Of a DNA stretch of 64,000 nucleotides, positions 12,101-21,925 are shown in pieces. The stretch covers positions 2,090,501 through 2,154,500 of the forward strand of contig CP126201.1 in NCBI GenBank assembly GCA_030272155.1. The letters are read 5' to 3'. Position numbers and translations under genes: made by a program. Within the stretch, counting starts at the first letter, position 1. Each line of letters begins with the position of its first letter. Origin of the DNA: Tetradesmus obliquus (taxonomy: Eukaryota; Chlorophyta; Chlorophyceae; Sphaeropleales; Scenedesmaceae). The notes beneath the pieces were generated by a model, which was not told the origin of the DNA, made no database searches, and saw nothing but the letters and a program-made list of their open reading frames with translations.

Positions 12101-14317
12101 TAGACTTTGATGTGTGAATCGAGCACATCCAGAGAGGAATCTAGGCGCTGCAGGTATGCAGTCGGCGTGCCAATCCTGATGTCAAGCACTCAATGGACAC
12201 GTGCCAGGGCACCAGGTTTTTGGCGGCACACAAACCGACAAAGCAATGCAGGTGCGCTGTGCTGCCGTCTGCTGCTTACCTGAGATGATGAAGGTGGTGT
12301 GCTTGAAGCGGGGGTCGTTTGCTGCCTTGTCAGCCGCCCACTGCCGCAGCCACTGCGCCACCTCTGTCATGAAGTCGGTGCCCTGCAGAGCATGGCAGCA
12401 GCAGGGATTATTTGCACACAAATCAGCCCAGCAGCCAGTGTAACACGAAGCACCATGAACACCATGACCCTGCAGTGGTGACCTGCTGGGGCCATTTCAT
12501 CCATGCGCATGGCGACAGCTGTTGGTGGCTTGACCCGGCGGTCAAACACAGGCACTCGCTGGATGATGTTAAGAGGGCAACCGCGCCACATCTGAGATGA
12601 CAATGGTGCTAAAATTAGATCTACTGTCTGGTCAAACGGCACATGCACTGGCCGGTCAAACAGGGAGAACTCACTGGTGTGATGATGTTGGAGTCAAAGC
12701 GTGTCACGTCTGGAATGACAATGGCGCCACCAGCCTCTGACAGCATCTCTCGCTTCACCTCCCGCTCTGCATGAAAGCACAAGTGGCAGTGCTGCATGAG
12801 ATACAGTCCAGAAGTCACAACTGGGCAATGTGACTATACGCCTTAGGGTGTGTGTCTGACAGCGATGCGCCCATCAGCCTCTGTCAGCACCTCACGCCTC
12901 GCCTATCGCTCCTCGCCACAAATAGCAATGTGCAGCAAAATACACGGCATCTTGAGAAGAAGAGGGTAGCTACCTGTGTTACTTTGTCAGGTTACGTGAG
13001 GGGCGGCTTCAAAATGTGCACCTGTCAATCGAACAATTAGGGGTGTAGCAAAGATGCAGGCGCAGCAGCAGCCTTTTGACGTCACACATGTGGCTGCTGC
13101 TGCGCCGCGTCTCAGACCCCATACACTGCGATATTCATGTTGCTTGAAACACAGTGCTGCGTGCCACATTGCCTCCTGTTGTGATGCTGATGATGGTCAA
13201 ACACACACACAAGGAGCTCACCAATGCCATCTGTGATGTCGCTGATGTGTGCAGACAGGAAGCGGCGCGTGCGCTGCTGGTTCATCTTGGCACGCGGCGC
13301 CACACCATCAACAGCAATCAGCACCACACGCCTGGCCACACCGGCAGCAGCAGTAGCAGCAGCAGGGGGGCTGTGTCGTCAGCAGATGTGGTGACACAGG
13401 TCTGTCAAAATAACTGTTGCACCGCAGCATGATGCAGCTGAACATGCTCCAGCAGCAGGCGCAGCTGCTGCAAGCTTCCCATCAGCCAGCCATCAATGCA
13501 TCTCAACCCTGCTGAAATCTGCCATCCTGCATACCTCGGCGCCAGCAGGGCCAGCAGGCCCTCCAGGTACGCCGCCATGCGCTGTGACTGCCACACTGAA
13601 CTCTGAAACCCTGCCACGCCCCTGCAGAACGCTGCACAACCTTGCTAAACCCTTTATCAACTCTGCACACCTTGGCTGCAGCAGTTCCAGCAGGGCCTCC
13701 AGGTAAGCCGCCATGCCCCTGCTGCTGCTGCCTGCTGAGGCCCTGCCAGACCCCTGGTGAGCGCTACATAACCCTACACAACACTGGACCCCTGACACAC
13801 CCCAATGAACCCTGCAAAACCCTTTCAACAACCTGCAAAGCCCTGCATTTACCTCGGCTGCAGCAGGTCTAGCAGGGCCTCCAGGTAGGCCGCCATGCCC
13901 CCCAGCTGCTGCTGCCTGCTGAGGCCCTCGGGGCGGTCTTTGGCCACATAAGCATGCGTGCAGGAGTGGATGATATGGTTCATGTCTGCGTGGGCGCAGG
14001 GAAAACAGGCAGGTGCAAAGGGACTTAAACTGGCAGCTGCTTATAGCTGGTGGATTGTGTGAGTGGAAGTTGCATGCACAGTGTGGGGTGGGTGCAGGAG
14101 TGGATGATGTGGTTAATGTCTGCGAGGGCGCAAAAGTGAATGAATGGCAGGTGCAGCAAAACTTGAAATGGCAGGTGCAGCGAAACTTGAAGTGGCAGCT
14201 GCTAACAGCTGGTGGAAAGTGCAAGTTGACATTGCACTCACAGTGTGGTGTGTGTGCAGCTGCTGCAGCAGTATCATTGTAATAAACTGCACGTCACCCA
14301 TGTGTTCTACCTTTTAC

Positions 14318-14356
<39 letters not shown>

Positions 14357-14705
14357 ACCGATGTACAGGTTGTCTGTGGTGTCGGTGTCGCTGCGGGGCT
14401 GCCCCTCCCTGCGCTTCTCTGTGGGGCGGCATATCTGGGGGAAGCGCCTCCCCAGGAAGCTGAACAGGCCAGGAACCCTGCATAAAACATATTATATATG
14501 ATGTTATGTAGCGCAAGTAAGTGTTCAACCACAAGAGAACAGCAGCAGCACAGGAGCAGCACAACAGTGCTAGCAGCAGCTGCTGTAGCAGCAGCAGCGA
14601 CAGCAGAGGCTGGTCATGCTCGTGCTGCATCAGCCCTGATACTCCTGACGATTTTGACAAACTATTACGATGTAGAAGCATGCTGAGCTGGCGTACGCAC
14701 CCCAT
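2951..14705 (-). CDS. XRN: XRN-family 5'->3' exoribonuclease, 17 exons, about 1,921 aa
   Basis: Exons in coding order: 14701-14705, 14359-14477, 13853-13985, 13222-13331, 12675-12766, 12280-12382, 11879-12066, 9863-11497, 9291-9497, 8863-9038, 8044-8218, 7708-7788, 6407-7270, 6079-6150, 5191-5809, 3698-4366, 2951-3468. The N-terminus (MGVPGLFSFLGRRFP), DNLYIDMNHIIH, VDGVAPRAKMNQQR, TRFDSNIITPGTDFM, EPGEGEHKVMKF, YGQDADLLLL, AGNDFLPNVPS, GISWVLRYY, WCYPHHYAPL and DLTGKRWLHTGVV match the catalytic core in order, including the acidic metal-binding residues. Such enzymes degrade 5'-monophosphate RNA. The tail is an RGG-rich domain ending GSRTRGSRY. Large Ala/Asp/Glu/Gln insertions lie at about residues 345-778, 1021-1278 and 1348-1505. 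No CCHC zinc knuckle is seen, so nuclear XRN2/3-type versus cytoplasmic XRN4-type cannot be decided. Exon 1 codes for only five bases. Confidence 0.88.
4434..4495. repeat. Stranded copy of XRN exon 16 head with acceptor
   Basis: About 60 bp nearly identical to 4315-4375, including the acceptor CAG and the sequence for KRWLHTGVVRLPMAQP. The flank (AGCAGACAG...) is repeated too, so the unit is about 125 bp. It lies upstream of the used exon, inside the intron. Confidence 0.85.
4687..4958. repeat. Array of four tandem hairpins inside XRN intron 4367-5190
   Basis: Four units at 4687-4749, 4752-4812, 4815-4876 and 4878-4958. Each has a 19-20 bp arm (CATGTGCATTGTGAAGGTGC) and its reverse complement, with loops of about 22-41 nt built from GGCATGAAGGTGCTGCTG. 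Neighbouring units are also palindromic across their short joints, so alternative pairings exist, including one long cruciform. Either strand could fold. Confidence 0.9.
4985..5035. repeat. Stranded copy of XRN exon 15 tail with donor
   Basis: Copy of the end of exon 15 (…EPLVDLTG) plus a GTAGG donor, about 190 bp downstream (in gene direction) of the used donor at 5190. It lies in the same intron as the hairpin array. Confidence 0.8.
8345..8425. repeat. Stranded copy of XRN exon 11 head with acceptor
   Basis: Repeats CTGCAG|CATGTCWGAC and the sequence for SDKPPPPDLTTLSPSQLCEE, also found at 8150-8225 in the used exon. The reading frame diverges soon after (…RLILHNCTKE). The unit is about 190 bp. 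Confidence 0.85.
8581..8830. repeat. Two stranded copies of XRN exon 10 tail with donors
   Basis: Copies at 8581-8690 and 8721-8830 repeat the exon end that encodes GGLSMGELPPGIDLDALLSG LDPSVAEALGLSG, followed by a GTGAG donor. The used exon end is at 8863. Unit spacing is about 140 bp. Each copy keeps an open frame with a few amino-acid changes but has no convincing acceptor. Confidence 0.88.
9585..9672. repeat. Second copy of XRN exon 9 head (NDFLP exon) with acceptor
   Basis: An upstream copy of the catalytic NDFLP exon: CAG|GCCGGCAACGAC, then AGNDFLPNTPSLVIFDKPCG. The used copy (9291-9497) reads AGNDFLPNVPSIDIYDKPCG and continues to a donor; the upstream copy runs into a stop after about 30 codons. 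Spacing is about 165 bp. Confidence 0.85.
11711..11785. repeat. Stranded copy of XRN exon 7 tail with donor
   Basis: Copy of 11879-11953 at about 168-bp spacing, including the GGCGAG|GTG junction. A stop has arisen inside the copied reading frame. Confidence 0.85.
12538..12615. repeat. Decayed copy of XRN exon 5 tail
   Basis: A diverged match to 12670-12745 (GATGATGTT…, TGAGATGACAATGG…) lies downstream of exon 5 in gene direction. A second, weaker copy of the exon head is at about 12850-12920. Both are more decayed than the other stranded copies. Confidence 0.6.
13538..13735. repeat. Two stranded copies of XRN exon 3 tail with donors
   Basis: Copies at about 13538-13590 and 13668-13735 repeat the end of exon 3 (MAAYLEALLDLLQPR|GT). 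They read MAAYLEGLLALLAPR and MAAYLEALLELLQP. The intronic flank (CTGCACAACCTTGCTAAACCC-like) is repeated as well. Confidence 0.85.
14095..14140. repeat. Stranded copy of XRN exon 3 head with acceptor
   Basis: GAGTGGATGATGTGGTTAATG resembles 13965-13985, where exon 3 begins. The following intron sequence (…GGCAGCTGCTAACAGCTGGTGG) is duplicated as well, giving a unit of about 125-130 bp. Confidence 0.75.
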
Positions 14706-15795
14706 GTCGCTTGATCACGGACCAAGCACGGATACAAAGCTACACCCCCATTCGGCCTTTTCACCGACACCGGTCTTCTTGACGCGGTCACGACCAGCAA
14801 AGTGCTACTTTATAAAGTATTACAGGAGTTTGCGCCTGGAATCGTGCCGTGCTGACCATCCCCATCAGCGCATTGGAGGCAGCAGCGTGCAAACCTTCCT
14901 GTTCAGGGCCTTTTGTTGATAGCACAGGATGTACTTGTACAATGTGCCGGGTATTCACATCACTGTCAGCCAGGAAAGAGGCTTCATGCATCTTCTCAGG
15001 CCTGGAACGGAGTTGCCGCGCACACAACCCTTTTGTGAACCTGATAGCAGTACACCACACATGACAGCAGTACATCTAAAGCAGTACATCACAGGTTCGC
15101 CTAAAGAACTTGGGCAGGAGAGCCACACTAGCTCAAGCTAAGGTGCTGGAATGTAGTCGTTACATTCGCAATGCAGGCGTAAAAGCGACAGCACTTGCAC
15201 AATTGCTGGGCAGACACCATCCTGCACTCTGCAGCTGGCTGCCTTGGCAAGGCACCTGAGGCACTCTCAGATACAATAATGCCAGGGACACTTTGCCGTT
15301 AATGATCTAAATCTACCAAATCAGTTCTCTGTTCTTTTAGAACAGGAAAAAATTTGTTTACAAGAATATTGGAAAAGTACAGAAAATAAAAAAATAAAAA
15401 ATGCATTTGTTCTATGACAATAGGTTGAATGTGAATAGAATACAAAGCCAGGACTTGCCTTGGCCATTGCCAAATGCCTTGAACAGAAGCTAGAACTCGA
15501 AAACAGCAGAGCCTGTGCCTGTGCATGGCACAGCTGTGACCAGTCAGCATCTACAGACGATCCCAGAGTTCCAATCAATCGGTGTAGAGATCCAAAAAGG
15601 GCTTGCAGGAACAGGTGCAGAACGGCTTGCAGGAACAGGTGCAGAACACGAAAGGACACAGCAGCAGGTGCAGGATGGAGGAAAGCCAACATGCATGTGC
15701 AATCGCGTGCATGGTCTGACGCGCAAAATGGCAACGCCTCCCAGCAACAAACAGCTGCCCTGTACTTCTCCTCAACCAATCCTGCCACAATCACA
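14706..15795. other. Intergenic, XRN upstream region
   Basis: No gene is supported. It contains an AT-rich stretch (15335-15400), unusual for this window, and a 24-bp direct repeat (GCTTGCAGGAACAGGTGCAG unit, twice, about 15600-15650). The XRN promoter should lie at its left end. Confidence 0.5.
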
Positions 15796-17763
15796 TCACG
15801 CACCAAAGCGCCTGCCACGCTGCATTGCAGCAGCGCCCCAGTCCTGCATCTCAGCTCCTGCCTGCTGCTGCCAGCCCACACCCACGCCGAGCCCACCACA
15901 CAGCTCAGCAGCTACCCCATATGCACCACCAGGCCCCACACCACAGAAACCGCCAGCAACAGTCCCACTGCCCCCACCCCCACCAAGCATGGCCTCTGCT
16001 TCCAGCACACTCAGCACAGCAGCAGCCACAAAGCCCACCACCAGCAGCAGCGAGCTCCACAGCAGCAGCACCAGGTTGCCCAAGGCAGATGACTTGCGCC
16101 CAGCAGCGCGGCCGGTTGTCAGGTCCCCCCCAGTGCTTGCAGGAAAGACTGCTGTGCCCTCTACTGCAGCCTTTGCTGCAGCCAAGCCAGCCTGCAGGCC
16201 TGCTGCCAGCAGACTTGCTGCTTCTGCTACCTGCACAGCACTGGCCTCATCCTCAGCACCACGTGCTGCTGCCGCAGCTGCCTCAGCATCTAGCATTGAG
16301 CTGCCCGCACCTGCATTATTGCTGCAGTCTGCTGCCAGGCTGGCCAGCTGCAGCAGCAGCGCAGGCATCACCGCCTGCCGCACCTGCTGCACGCTGGCAC
16401 CTGCCTGCAGCATGCGCGCCGCCTGCGCAAGCAACACACCACCAAAGCTATTGCCGGCGCCGGCCCCACTGCTGCTGCTGCCGCCTGCTGCTGCCCCATG
16501 CTGCTGGTCCGCAACAGCTGTGTCCTGCAAGCTGTCCTGCAAGCTGCTGTCTTGAGTGGAACTGCTTGCAGGTTTGCCAAGCACAGCTGCCAGAGCAGCG
16601 TCATCCTGCAGCCCTGCAGCAGTGGTCAAGCTGCCAGCACTGCGCAGCAGCTGCTGCAGCAGGGCCCTTGCAGCTGCCTGCGAACTTGCAGGATCACGTG
16701 TGCTTGACAGCAGCGCGTCAACAGACGCCAGGTCAGCATCATGCATGCCCAGCGGGTCCGCTGCAGGAGGCTGCTCAAGTCCTGCAAACGGCAAGCTGCT
16801 GCAGGAAGCAGCAGCAGCGCCATCTGCGCTGTTGTTGGCACCGCTGAGCCAGGTGGTGCTGTCACCGCTGCTGCTGTTGCCATGCGTGAGCTGGTCCAGC
16901 TGGTCTAGTGTGGGGTCAACATCATCCATGGATGCTGCTGCTGCAAGGCCCTGCGCTGCACCTGCCGTAGGCTTTCCTGCAAGGCCTTCCTTGGGCTTGG
17001 ATGCTGCTCCAGGGATCTTGCTGTTGCTGATGCCAGGGGTGGTGCTCTTGGGGCTGTCTGCTGCAGCATCGAAGCTCAGGGTCCTGGCCACAGACTTGCA
17101 GCTGGTGTTGTTGATGAAGGGTGTGGTGCAGCTGCGGGAGGAGCTTGCGGTGCTGCTGCTGTCACCGAAGCGGCCTGTGCCAATCCTACTGCCAAACGCA
17201 CGGCCTGCAGGACCTGAGCTGCTGCTGCTGAGTGTTGAAGGTGTAGTGCGTTGACCACGCAGGCCGATGCTGCTGCCTGAGGGGCTGGTGCTGCTGGTGC
17301 TGCGGCCTTGTAGCCTGTTGGCGGTGCGGGCGATGGTGCTGTTGGCCTTTGCAGGAGGCGCTGGAGGTGTGTGGCTAGCCCCCACCCTGTTGCCCCTGCT
17401 GACTACGGAGAAGACAGGGCCAGTGCTCGATGATGCAGCGCTGGACTTCCATTTGCTAGCTCCAGTGGTGGTGCTAACGCTGGGGATGGGGCCTGCCTGC
17501 TCTGCTGCTGTGGCTGGGCTGATGTTGAAGACAGGGGTGGCTGCAGGATGGCCCTTCTGGGCAGGTAGCTCCTGATGCTGCTGCTCAGGGGCTGTTGGGG
17601 GCGTCTGGAAAGACGATGGCGTGAGGGGGGTGCCGGACGGGCCAGGCAGAGGGGTTGTGGCAGGTGCTGCTGCAGCTGCTGCTGTGCTTGCAGTGGGCGG
17701 GGTGCTGCTCACGCCGCTCGGCCTGCCCATCCCGATACGCGAAGGTGCGCGTGTGTCATGCAT
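15796..17763 (-). CDS. Ser/Pro/Ala-rich protein with a C-terminal membrane segment (655 aa)
   Basis: Single open exon from ATG 17763 to a stop at 15796. No family recognised. Residues 1-300 are low-complexity Ser/Thr/Pro/Gly with basic patches, suggesting a disordered region. The middle has Ala-rich helical stretches (ALLQQLLRSAGSL, ARMLQAGASVQQV). One strong hydrophobic segment near residues 560-590 (NLVLLLWSSLLLVVGFVAAA) is followed by a Gly-rich tail of about 60 residues. No N-terminal signal peptide is evident, so a tail-anchored or type II membrane topology is possible. Codon use is like its neighbours. The antisense frames are also long and open, as expected for triplet-rich DNA, so the call rests on the ATG, length and hydrophobic segment. 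Confidence 0.6.
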   Translation of the reverse strand: MHDTRAPSRIGMGRPSGVSSTPPTASTAAAAAAPATTPLPGPSGTPLTPSSFQTPPTAPEQQHQELPAQKGHPAATPVFNISPATAAEQAGPIPSVSTTTGASKWKSSAASSSTGPVFSVVSRGNRVGASHTPPAPPAKANSTIARTANRLQGRSTSSTSPSGSSIGLRGQRTTPSTLSSSSSGPAGRAFGSRIGTGRFGDSSSTASSSRSCTTPFINNTSCKSVARTLSFDAAADSPKSTTPGISNSKIPGAASKPKEGLAGKPTAGAAQGLAAAASMDDVDPTLDQLDQLTHGNSSSGDSTTWLSGANNSADGAAAASCSSLPFAGLEQPPAADPLGMHDADLASVDALLSSTRDPASSQAAARALLQQLLRSAGSLTTAAGLQDDAALAAVLGKPASSSTQDSSLQDSLQDTAVADQQHGAAAGGSSSSGAGAGNSFGGVLLAQAARMLQAGASVQQVRQAVMPALLLQLASLAADCSNNAGAGSSMLDAEAAAAAARGAEDEASAVQVAEAASLLAAGLQAGLAAAKAAVEGTAVFPASTGGDLTTGRAAGRKSSALGNLVLLLWSSLLLVVGFVAAAVLSVLEAEAMLGGGGGSGTVAGGFCGVGPGGAYGVAAELCGGLGVGVGWQQQAGAEMQDWGAAAMQRGRRFGA

Positions 17764-18981
17764 GATCCTTAGAGCACGTCGCAGTGGCTGTGACAGAGTT
17801 GATAGACGGCGTGCTCGAGACGCTCGTGGCGAACCAAGGTATCGGCAGCCTGAAGTGTAAGCCTGCTGTAACAGTAAGCGCTCCTGAAAAGCTATCCTAG
17901 AGAAATAGAAGAAAAGAAACTATAAATCTAAAAGTGCTGCTGATTGTCCGTGCTGTTATTGGGTGTTGTCAGCATTTGAAAATGCTGTCATAAGACAAGA
18001 TGAACAGTGTTGTTTGTCTCGTGAAACGTCGAACCCCAGAGCATTTTGGTACGTCAATAAGACCTTTTGTGACGAGTTTTCTGCACGTAGGGGGCTTCCC
18101 CGCCGAACACAGCAAGAGCAACAGCCCATTGGCCAGTCTGGCAAGCTGGCCCGCAGGCAGGCTTGCCTTGATGCGGCTTTGGTATAGCCCATAGTGGCAT
18201 GCAAGTTCTCGCAGGAGCTGGTCTGTTTCTGGCGCAGGCTTCTCAGGGCTGCAGCTAGTTCACTACGCACTTCCAGTGCCAGCCTAGCTAGCTACCTATA
18301 GGCCCTAGGGCCTGCGCATGCCAGCGACTGAACAGTCGACTTAGCAGTGCACAACCGCCACAAGCTTGAGGAGTACCGTCACAATCTTTGCTCAAGTGAA
18401 AGGAAAGTATGACGCACAGAGACGACGCACAGTTGGCGGTAAGTAGTGACATCGGCTGCAGCACCAAGGCCTGCCTACCTGGTTGGGGAGGTGGCACCAC
18501 CCAGCAGGAGCAGCAGCAGGAGCAGCAGGATAAGAGGCAGGGCCTGCAAGCTGCAGGCGTACGTATTTTTGTGTTGATTGAAGCAGGAGTATCCCCACTT
18601 CCATTTACTTCGTATGGCCAAGGCAACCAAACACTTCGTAGACCCGAGGTCACAGGTCCCACAGCATCACTTGCTCTTCACTTCACGGCTGAGGCTCCAG
18701 CGTCACAGTACAGCTGAACTGTTGAATCTGGTTGTGTCGTCGTTGATGATATCGTCCAAAGTTGATCCAGACACCCCTTGCAATAGTTTGCGTGACAGCA
18801 CGTCTCGTCTTCTGCTGTCACCTTCACTTCGAATAAGGCCAAGGACCTGAGGAATGATTGAGTGATCTTGCTGTTAGGCTCTTGGACGTGCGAAGTGCAG
18901 TACGCCTGGGCTACGCCGGACATGAAGCCGGAAGCAGCAGAGGGTGTCCTGTAGTGGCTTCTCCAAGGCATATAAGCAGCC
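17764..18981. other. Intergenic between divergent genes at 17763 and 18982
   Basis: No supported ORF. Likely 5' regions of the tail-anchored protein (leftward) and of the sugar transporter (rightward). A TATA-like ATATAAG lies at about 18970, just before the proposed transporter ATG. Confidence 0.45.
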
Positions 18982-19448
18982 ATGGGATACGCTAGCGCCG
19001 GAGAATCTAGCCGAGGCAGGATCCTAGGCCTGAGGGCTTCATGGATCAAGCCATTAGCCTACGGAGTGAGTGCAGCTGAGGCAACAACTGCTGTCTGGGA
19101 CATGCATAGCACTGCTGTTCAGTCATGTCTGGCATAAGCTATGAGCCAGCTGCACTCATATCTGGAGACACGTATTGATAGCATTGCAGTGTGACACGCA
19201 TCGGGCCTGATGTAATGATGCAAGCCTCTGCGCTCGCAAACCCAGCTGTCCTGCTGCTGCTGTTTCGACTGCTGCCATTGCTGCTGCCGCTGTCTACGCT
19301 GTCGCCAGGCGCTCAACATAGCATCTGCCAGTGGCATAGTGTTTGCCAACAAGCTTGTGATGAGCAATTATGGCTTTGGCTTCACATGCACCCTCACATG
19401 GATCCACACGCTGTTCACGCTGGTGCGCACAGCAGCAGCGGCAGCAGC

Positions 19449-19490
<42 letters not shown>

Positions 19491-21925
19491 ACCCGGCAAG
19501 CGTAGCTGCAGCAGGCAGCATTGTGTTTTTGGCAGCAGCATTGCTGTGTCCAGCATAGCAGCAGCAGCAGCAGCAGCAGCAATGCTGGTTCTGCTTGTTC
19601 AGGTCAACGCACATCCAGCGCACCGGTTGCAGCACCACTACTGCAGTAGTTGCCATTCAGGATGATGATCTAGCAGCTGCTGAATGCCCAGCTGTGTCTG
19701 GCAGCGTACTGTGGCTTTTGCCCTACTGCTGCAGCTGACAGCATCCCTTATGATGCACTAAACGTACTTTCCGCTTCAATGTCACGGCATGCTGACGATC
19801 TTTTGCCAATGTGTCGCACTGCAGGTGGGCATGCGTTTGTTTTTGATGGCTGGTATGTTCAGCCACAAGTCGCTACGAGCACGGCAAGTGGCGCCGCTGG
19901 CGTTTGCTTACGTGGGCTACATCGTGCTGTGTAACCTGTCACTGAAGGTCAACACTGTGGGCTTCTACCAGGTGAGCAGCTGACAGCAGCAGCTGCTGCA
20001 GCATATGTGCTGCTTGGTGCCGTGCTCGGCACCCTTGCGTTGTCACTCTCCTGCAGCCAGGAGCTGCAAGCAGCTGTAGTGCGCCTCAATATGCACGATG
20101 CAATTTGCGTGCCTGTTGCAAGACACAGCTGCCAGGAGCGCAGCTTGCGGGATGTTGCAGCTGCTGCAGCTGTTTGCGCAAACATATGTGACAATGCAGT
20201 GTGTGTATTGCTGTCTGTGTTACCCCAGGTGATGAAGATTGCGGTGGCGCCAACTGTCATGCTGCTGGACCTCATTTTCTTTGGCAACGTGCCAGCACCC
20301 AAGGTAAGGTCCTTGCAGTTGCACATGCACACTTTCAATGAAGTTAGGTGTTTCATTGTGGCCCCCACTTATGTCTCGCCAACAACCAGCAGCTGCAAAG
20401 ATTTGAAAGCCTGTGTGTGCTCAAGAAGCACCGCTGCAAGCACAGCAGGAGCTGCTGCCAGATTTCAAACTGCACTTGTCCTCACGCCTCTCAGCGCAGT
20501 TGTGAGTCACTGTCACTGCTGTTGCCCTGTCAGTGATCCTGCGGCATGTCATCTTATGTGCTGCTTCCGGTCAAACATGGTCAAAGGCTCAATTGTCCAT
20601 GTTTCTCCATCTTCTTTGCTGCTTAGGTTGTCGCCTCAGTTGTGCTGGTGTGCCTAGGCATCGGAATCGCCACCGTAACAGACAGCAAGCTCATCAGCAA
20701 CCTCTCCGGGCTCTTCGTGGGTTTAGCAGCAACTCTGGTAACAGCGCTGTATCAGATGTGGGCAGGCAGCAAGCAGAAGGAGCTACAGGCAAGCAGCATG
20801 CAACTGCTGCACCAGTATACGCCCCAAGCAGCAATCATCCTCGGCTGCCTCATCCCTCTTATGGAGCCTGTCGGCTGGGCGAGCTTGACTGGCAGCGCAG
20901 CAGCAGCAGATGCAGGCAAGACCATCTTTAGTTACCACTACACGCCTGCAGCAGTAGCTGCAATCGTTGTCAGTGCGCTGCTGGGCCTGCTAGTGAGCCT
21001 GAGCACCTTTCTGGTGATCGGCTGCACCAGCAGCTTGACTTACAATGTGGTGGGCCATTTGAAGACGGTTATCATCCTAACTGGCGGCTGCCTGTTCTTT
21101 GGGGATGAGATGCCGCCTAAGAAGCTTCTGGGAGTGAGCGTGGCAATGGCAGGCATCATTTGGTGAGTGATTCTGTGTGGTTTTCAGGTGTGGTGGGTTA
21201 TGTGCGGCAGCATGCGTGTGTCATCTGCTGCGTCTGTGTTTACTTGTGCATGTCTTCGTCGACCTTTGAGCATGTGTGATGCCTGCAAGATCTCTTTCAA
21301 AGTTATAGAATGTGATGGAGTGGGGTGGCGAGATGCCGCCTAAGACTGCTGGGAGTGAGCGCGGCAATGGCAGGCATCATCTGGTAAGTGATGCAGGGCT
21401 GGGTGATGAGGGCTTCGTATGAACTATAGGCAGCAGTGCGTGCGCTTGGATGATAGCGTGTGTGCTTGCTGCCCTTGCAACAAGCAGCCTTTAGTCAGCT
21501 GTGTGACTTGCAGCTCAGCTGTTGCAACATGTACCTACCACAGCATCTGAAGCTGCATTGCTGCCACTCGCCAATCGCCTGCCTGCCTGCCTGCCTGCCT
21601 GCTTTGCGGCTGATTTTGCAGGTACACTCAGCTTAAAATAAGTGGCTCGACGCCAGCAAAGCCAGCAGCCAAAGCAGCAGATCCGCTGCAGCAAGTCGTG
21701 TCGGACAGCAGCAACGGCAGCAGCAGCAGCGGCAATGGCACCAAGTTCCACAGCAGCAGCGATGGGACAGAGGCTGGGGTGAAGGCCTCTGCCAACCTGA
21801 TGACTCCCAGCGGCGGCACTGCCAAGCCACGCACAATAACAACTGCAGACAAGGCGGCAGCTGCGTTATATTACAAGCCTGCGGCGTCTGCATTCATGCC
21901 AGCAATGCATCGACCAAACAGATAG
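18982..21925 (+). CDS. UDP-sugar transporter, NST-KT / plant UXT-URGT family, about 419 aa
   Basis: Exons: 18982-19065 (tentative), 19309-19422, 19825-19971, 20229-20303, 20627-21162, 21622-21925. The core reads ALNIASASGIVFANKLVMSN, LCNLSLKVNTVGFYQVMKIA, GIGIATVTDS, SSMQLLHQYTPQAAI, TYNVVGHLKTVIILTGG and MAGIIWYTQLK. This matches plant-type nucleotide-sugar/triose-phosphate translocator relatives (EamA fold, about ten membrane helices) that move UDP-sugars from the cytosol into the Golgi in exchange for UMP. The substrate (UDP-xylose, UDP-rhamnose/galactose or other) cannot be read from sequence. The C-terminal tail of about 95 residues is hydrophilic Ser/Gly/Ala-rich and faces the cytosol by family topology. 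Exon 1 is only phase-compatible and could be wrong. A decayed copy of the exon 5 tail lies in the last intron. Confidence 0.85.
19432..19487. repeat. CAG triplet run in transporter intron 2
   Basis: A nearly pure GCA/CAG run in the intron 19423-19824. It sits 10 bp after the donor and is not translated in the model. Confidence 0.85.
21325..21395. repeat. Stranded copy of transporter exon 5 tail with donor
   Basis: Repeats GAGATGCCGCCTAAG…GGCATCATCTGG|TAAGT, as at 21108-21168. A 3-nt deletion has occurred (AAGAAGCTTCTG to AAGACTGCTG). The copy lies about 217 bp downstream, in the last intron. Confidence 0.88.

Noticed and set aside
17956-18270. Minus-strand ORF of 104 codons between two genes
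   Set aside because: No motif, Cys/Arg/Ser-rich mixed composition as in random translation, and no paralogue in the window.
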